This document shows, one piece after another, positions 58,101 through 64,000 of a stretch of DNA of 64,000 nucleotides. A program made the position numbers and the translations under genes. Origin of the DNA: Orychophragmus violaceus (Eukaryota > Streptophyta > Magnoliopsida > Brassicales > Brassicaceae). How positions within the stretch are numbered: the first letter of the stretch is position 1; each line of letters opens with the position of its first letter. The notes beneath the pieces were generated by a model that saw only the letters and a program-made list of their open reading frames with translations, had not been told where the DNA came from and did not search any database. The stretch lies in assembly GCA_030180135.1 (NCBI GenBank), contig CM058233.1:108417994-108481993 (forward strand). Reading direction: 5' to 3'.

Positions 58101-61100
58101 GGTACTCGAACACTTGGATGCGGTGAATATACCGGATTCGTAGAAGGACTAGAGACAATCATAGAGGCATTGTGACCACCCCTAGCCACCAGCACATCAG
58201 CATGTTTGACGCGAGCAAGGAGCAGCAGAGTTTCTGCAAACACATTTAATGCCGTCAGAGCAGCTTTGGCATGGAGCCTGTTTTCATCTGCAAGCACATC
58301 AACAAGTGCATCTAAAAATATCAAAGGATCCAGCTGCCTCAAGTTAGAAGACCAATTATTCTTGGGCCTGGAACTTGCTGAAATCACAGAACCCCCAAGT
58401 GGACCAATACTAGTTGTAGCATACGTCGAGGTACAGTCCCCATGCAAAACAATTGCAAAATGCCGACAAATGTTTACGACGAAGTCATCATCTGCGTCGC
58501 TGAGATCTGGATCAGAACTGGCAGCAATTATAGTGACCAATAGCATCTTGAAGATTGACTTCTCCGCGATTAACTGTGTCTTTGTTTTAACCCCTAAGTC
58601 ATCCTGCAGCAACAAAAAGATCCTCTTAATAAATAAATCTTTTTACACTATGTAGTACAGAAAATTAAAGGGGAAAAATAGGTCACTTGCAGGAGATGAC
58701 ATGAAACAGTCCTAGCTCGTTTTTCCAGGAAGCACAAACCCATGGCATTGCTTTAAGTAATGTCAGCTAACTGAGTAGCAACTTTAACATTCGACCAGAA
58801 AGGTACATAGTACAACTATAAGGGATTAAGATCATAAGAGTAATATCAAAACCGACCTTTATTTCTGTTGATTCACTCTTGCGCCAAGATGACTCACCAG
58901 AGGAAAGTAACAAAGTTGATAATTGTTTAGGCGTCTGACCCTCGTCAGTGACACACCCAGGCAAATTAAGCTGAGACAACAAGCAAACACGGAGGAATTT
59001 CAGAGCTTGCTTTCTGTAGTAGATTTCTGTAGGGGGGTTTCTCTGAATAACAGCTGCTACAGAAAGAGTAATGAATTTGTCCATTGGCACAAGAAATGGA
59101 GTGGACGGCTCAAATGTCAGAACTAACCGAAGCCCATGCTCTGGGTTATCTTTGCATTCAAGTGTAAGTGGCTCTTTCAGAAATCGCCGGTTGCGACCAC
59201 CCAACTTTCCCACAATTTGTAACGCTTTCCCACCCCAAGGATATGGCACCGGCCTCAAGTGAGACCATAATGCTAAGATCACTTCGGATATTACATTTGC
59301 CATACTTGGCTCTAAAAAGTCAGGATTCAGACTATCCACCCAGAATTCAAGGGTGCGTAACCCCAAGCTCACAAGTTCATCACTTCCTCTCAAACAGGAT
59401 ACAAGAGGCCTCATGAGGCGGGGGAGGTATGGCAATAAGGAGCTTAAGCGCGCAGGAAGCGTCAAAGAAAGCTCCAACAAAAGATCCCTCATGTCTTCCC
59501 CGGCTGGACCCTCAAGCATTGTTAGAAGAATATTAAGACAAGGTAGCAGCATGGGGATTAAATCCCTAAGAAGGAGCTCGAATTTGCATCCAGCTAGCCC
59601 TCTGAAAACAATTCGGAGCAATTGCATATAACCAAGAGGCTTTTCAACTTCAGTTGCATTCTTCATGCAGACTTCCATAATAACAGGCACTTGAGGTTGC
59701 AATATTCGTTCAAAATCAGATGGTGCTTTAGAGACAGCCCCGAAGAGGCACCGGAACAGATGCAGAACTAATTTAGTTGCCGCTGAATCTGGATTCTTCA
59801 GAACACCAAGTTTGCTGCTTACTAGGAAATTAATCAGAACATCTGCAAATGGCTTGTATACCTTGGGAGCTTGCAGAAGAATGGCAAATATTTGAACCAG
59901 TTGAGTATTGTCAATCATGCACTCAAAAAGTTCAGGCATACATATAGAGAGCATATCCATTAGATCTCGAGGTTCCATAATAGCCAAAATTTGGGAGAAA
60001 ATATTTAGCATTTCCTTCTCTTCGTCCTTCTCTTTGAAGAGAGCTAAGAAATGAACACCACTCTTTAAAACACTAGAGGCTTTCCGCACCTGCTTGAAGG
60101 TAGAGAATGCTGAGGTTTATTAGCCATGAACTATTAATGCCTACACTAAAATATCTTAATGCAATACCTCATTTTCTCTCATTCCTTTAAAAGCCTGAGT
60201 AACTGATGAAGCAAGACCTTGCGGGTGCATTCCCTGAGGTCGGGGAAAATGTGCATGGGTTATACTCCATATGATTGTCTTCATTCCTGAACACATCAGG
60301 AAAAGTCTTTAACATGTAGAAACATAATCAATATATAAACTGATCCACTAAGGTGAAACGTTAATATGGCCAAGATTCAATACCCATCACCAGTGTCTTG
60401 ATCAGATTCTTAAAATCATTCACTTCTTTGGAATATTCGGCAGGAACCTGCAAATTTAAAACTGCCTGCAACCAGTGTGGCTAAAGTAAATATTAAAAGA
60501 GCATAAAAGCATACAAATGAACGCTCTCGAACTAGCAAGTTTGAATACAAACAATGCAACACGATCTCACATTGGCTGATAATTTGGCTACTTGCTAAGA
60601 TAAAACAGCCATTATAGGTAATATGTACTTTACCTGGACAGGAAGTTCAAGCTTCGACCTCAAAGTGATAAGATTTTTTCCCTCACCCTCCTCTAAAAGC
60701 TATAAAACAGAAAGCAAGACTAGTAAAACATCACAAAATAAAAGAGTTGACAATTTAGCTAAAGGTTAAATATATCCCGAACAAAACATAACAGAGGGAG
60801 TAGGTAATGTGATGCAGTGAAAGACAAAAAATATAAAAATTGGCATATCAAGCAAACGTTTACAAAAACAATAGACAAGAAGCCAAAAAGCTCAAACCAC
60901 ATGGGAACTTGGAGATCGACCAGAATTTACCTGAGGAATAGTACGCTTGAAGGTATTGAATTTCCCAGTGAAGGCATCCAGGATACGTCCCTACAAACAG
61001 ATGATGAGTAAAATAAGTTAAGATTGGAGCAGACAAACAATTCTAAAATGAGCTCTCAGGAGTGAAGCCATACCAACAAAATCCGCGCTTCATCCATTGA

Positions 61101-63492
61101 CTGCTGATCAACACCTTTCTCAAATATTGGTTCTACCTGAACCCAACATAAGAATTAATACTAAAATCTCCATTCAAACATAGTGGACAGATTATGCCAC
61201 ACAAATGTCCAGTAATATATCAAATTTAAGGCAAAGAAGATGGCATATATAGCTTTACCAGATTTAACATCAGCCGTGCACACGTTGTATGGATGTTAAC
61301 AGAGAGGGTCGAGTCATGCATGTTCTTTGAAAATAAATAGATGATCCGAGATAACTGCCACATTGTTTACATTCAAATAAAAATAATTGTTTGAGAAATA
61401 TCACCCATAGAGCAGAAGATAATAGAGCAAGAAAGATTGATCAGTATGTTGTAATTTGTGTTCCTAAGATTATTTGTTTGTTGGAACTTCTGTTAAAATG
61501 GGGCTTCAGGTTTCATGTTTAGAAACAAGAAATAACATCTTTCCCAAGCCCAACCACTTTCTTATCACAACTGATAATACCATAAAGATGAGGACCCTTT
61601 TTATACCCAACCACAAAAACTACAGAATCACGGCAATAACTGTATACTAAAACACATCAGTATCACTCTCTACAGAATCCAATGTCAAAGTTTTGCAAAG
61701 GTTCCAGAACTTAAATTCTCTCAACTAAAAACAAGCAGAAGCGAAAAAAGAAACAAATTGCACAGAAACAACGGGAAGAACCTGAGTAAGGGACAGATCT
61801 GTTCGAACATGGTGAACAATCTCGGCCAGTAGGCTGTAAGCCAGAGGTCTCAAACACTCGAAGCATGCTCGCCCCGTTCCTACTAGAACCCTGATGCAAA
61901 AACAGCAACGAGATGACATGAGTCATTATTTGTTGATAGATACTGCGGTCCAGTGAGCAGTGAAAGGTCTACTTGATCGCATAAAACAGCTTCCTACGGG
62001 TGTTAAAGTTTAAGAATTCAAAAAGGCAAAAAGGATTATACCTTTCGTCCAAAAGAGTGTCAATAAGAGGAAATAAACCCCTCTTGAATTCCGTCCCAAG
62101 TACATGCTTTAGCGAGACTAACAGTTCCTGTATTTCATAGACCAAAAAAAAGAAATCTTAACTGCAAGCCTATGACTGTGTCACAAAATGAAAAGTTACT
62201 GAAGAGAAAGGAACAGACGGTTCTTCACCTTTCTGATAGATGTAGAATCCGAACAGGTGACAAGCAAATTTACAATGCTCTTACATATGTTTTCTTCATG
62301 CGGCCTGATATATTCCGCACAACTTTTTAACAAATAAGTCAAAAAAGAAACCGTCTGCAAATAAACAAAAGAAGAAGACAAACACTACAAGTCAATATGC
62401 CATCCCATGGTCGCTTTTCAAAGAAGTAAAAGAAATTATACTGGCCAAACAAAAAGGCAATGTAGGCATTGACGAAGCTTTTTTAGCGTCCAAATAAATT
62501 ATGGTTTACTTCCTGATAGAGAACAATTGTCTCACCTTAACCTGGGCACCCTTCAGTTCGATGAACTGAGGCTTCATACGTGAAGAAACATTCTCAGGTC
62601 CAGGGACAGATATAACAGCAACCATTAGGGGTAACAAGTTAGGAATATTGGTCTGAACAAGTCTGCTATACAGTTGAAAAAGAAACATAACGACGAGGGG
62701 GCTCTCTGTGATTATTTTGAATGAGCGCGTACTCGGGTTAATCTTCCCATTCCTGAAATGTGTTGTAAGGGACAGCGACTGCTCAGATGGTGTTGATATC
62801 TCCACAGGATTCACCTCTTCCATTTTCACATTCTCGAAAAAATGGTTGACAGTCAATCTAAAGTTGTGGTATATCTTGCAGACAAAGTCGAGGAATGGTT
62901 GAAACTCATTTTCTAACGGCGGCCTGAAGTTCCTAAGAAGGTCAAAGATTATGCGAATGCACATTAACCCATTCTCTTCGTTATCAGTCGTAAGCACCTG
63001 CATCGCAACTTTCAAGAGGTCTTGAACAAAGGGACGAAGGACCTCGCTATGTGGTAGACGATTGAGGATCTCAACCACGATGTTCCGTAGTTTGTGCTCA
63101 GGATTATCAATGAATTGAGGCTTTGTAATCTTAAGAAGAATCACTGAAAATGCCCTGAAGTAACATTTTAGAAAATTCAAGTACTCAGCCGTATGTGTAA
63201 CCTCTAGGCTATCCCTGACCTCCGCCACCATCTCAAGCCTCGTCTGAATAGCTATAGAAGACAATTAAACGAATAAACAAAAAGGTTCCAGTTAGTGTAC
63301 TCGAAGTCGAACAAAAATTCCTCAGAATCATAAGAACAAAAATTCAAATCCAAAGCTAACTACTCGTCTCAACGAACAAACAATCTAAGCACGATACATA
63401 AAGGAGAGAAAGAAATGAGAGTGAGTGATGTTACATAGGTCAGGCTCGACGAGACGACGGGCATGCTGCTCAAAATTCTGAATTGGACTCAT
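46101..63492 (-). CDS. TRA1: TRRAP/Tra1 transcription co-activator (PIKK-family pseudokinase)
   Basis: Scaffold subunit of SAGA and NuA4 histone acetyltransferase complexes that docks activators. It has 34 in-phase exons and 3,851 residues. Exons: 63435-63492, 62536-63251, 62229-62354, 62042-62127, 61782-61890, 61259-61354, 61074-61136, 60931-60990, 60634-60699, 60384-60465, 60168-60286, 58857-60089, 57614-58603, 57199-57534, 56768-57026, 56459-56681, 55965-56355, 55406-55555, 55088-55309, 54668-54889, 53823-54473, 53222-53479, 52797-53138, 51973-52385, 51473-51890, 50005-51303, 49609-49869, 49224-49514, 48721-49146, 48103-48531, 47715-47993, 46600-47151, 46316-46525, 46101-46220. The N-terminal two-thirds are HEAT-like helices; a FAT region follows (about 2150-3180), then the kinase-like domain (about 3440-3780) and a FATC end, TWHPWF. 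The catalytic loop reads GGRTPN (3668-3673) and the DFG site reads DFH, so it is a pseudokinase. The position matches At4g36080. Confidence 0.95.
47180..47610. repeat. CCGAAC-rich array in a TRRAP intron
   Basis: This part of intron 47152-47714 is a dense mix of CCGAA, CCGAACCG and their complements, ending in runs of AAAACCGAAAAA. It is the longest of three such tracts in the window. Confidence 0.85.
53744..53765 (+). repeat. C22 homopolymer in a TRRAP intron
   Basis: An uninterrupted run of 22 C lies in the intron 53480-53822 of the minus-strand gene (G22 in the transcript), about 57 bases inside the donor of the 651-base exon. Confidence 0.9.
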
Positions 63493-64000
63493 AGATTAAC
63501 CAAAATAAGCCGACCCAGGCAAGCAAAACGCAGTCTTAGGGTTCCGTCGCGGTAGAAATTGTATATGCTCTCTAACACCGCTACGATCTCTAACGCCAAG
63601 CTCAAGTTGGCCGACTAGGTCAGAAAAAGTAGCGAGGGTTTATCAAATTTGCTAATTTAAAAGAGAGATTTTGTTGATTCTCTGAGAGAAAACCGATAAT
63701 CTCGAGGAAGACGATGGAAGATTATGTATTGTGATTCTCTTCTACACGCAATTTCCCTCTCTTTTTGTTGTTGTTTCTCTGCGAGAGAGAAACCTTTAGA
63801 AGACGAGTGTGTGCAAATTGCTCAGGCTAGTTGTATATATATAAGGTCCCGTTTTTTTTATTATTATTATCAAAGTCCCATTTTTCTTTTTATTATGAAG
63901 TCCATTTTATTAATCAAATTTCAAATTTCAGTAGTGCATAAAGAAAAAGAAAAACAAATCTTGAAAAAATATTAAAGATATTATATTGTTGACAAAAGTG
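63493..64000. other. TRRAP 5' leader and promoter
   Basis: A leader of about 200-300 bases is likely; a CTTATATATATAC TATA-like site lies at about 63831-63844 on the minus strand. Purine-rich GAGAGA words on the plus strand correspond to a CT-rich leader. No other gene is seen to the right edge. Confidence 0.5.

Noticed and set aside
1..64000. A plant biosynthetic gene cluster or other linked functional system
   Set aside because: The genes belong to unrelated housekeeping and signalling families and their order follows ancestral Brassicaceae synteny; no co-functional set is evident.

Overview
The window is nuclear DNA from a flowering plant of the mustard family (Brassicaceae). The evidence is short AT-rich introns with GT..AG borders, plant-only gene families, and gene content and order that match Arabidopsis chromosome 4 from about At4g35940 to At4g36080. 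That comparison is from memory, not a database search. The species cannot be fixed from the window; it carries more transposon sequence between genes than I would expect for Arabidopsis thaliana.

Layout. Positions 1-12986 are gene dense: the 3' part of a lysine-rich protein gene (+), a ROP/RAC small GTPase (-), a membrane-anchored ascorbate peroxidase (+), an 88-residue conserved plant protein (-), an ERD7-type senescence-domain protein (-) and a calmodulin-lysine methyltransferase (+). Positions 13000-18200 hold a thaumatin-like gene (-), a fragment of a second thaumatin gene, an RNase H-like pseudogene and a complete non-autonomous Helitron. Next come a glycine-rich cold-shock-domain protein with seven zinc knuckles (-), the armadillo protein ARO3 (-), about 7 kb of nested transposons, a small plastid-type DnaJ protein (-), about 5 kb more of transposons, a bHLH11-like repressor (+), the calcium-dependent kinase CPK18 (-) and a complete 34-exon TRRAP/Tra1 gene (-) filling 46.1-63.5 kb. 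I could place all exons of every complete gene; the splice phases close and the protein lengths fit the families.

Mobile DNA explains most of the intergenic space. Several insertions can be defined to the base by target-site duplications (TSDs): a Helitron; a solo LTR (TSD CGCGT) inside an older retroposon that has its own 13-bp TSD; a 600-bp retroposon (14-bp TSD); a tRNA-type SINE (14-bp TSD); a hAT-type element (8-bp TSD CATCTTGT); and a family of TTA/TAA-flanked MITEs, twice nested inside one another.

The genes form no operon-like or cluster system. Loose functional links exist (ROP and ARO3 in polar growth; CPK18 and the calmodulin methyltransferase in calcium signalling), but the order is ancestral synteny. 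I found no new biological system. The most useful leads are at gene-structure level: a duplicated 3' splice site in the ascorbate peroxidase gene, an inverted repeat pair flanking an EF-hand exon of CPK18, a possible acceptor shift in the first gene, and a 16-copy AGATCT cluster in the solo LTR.
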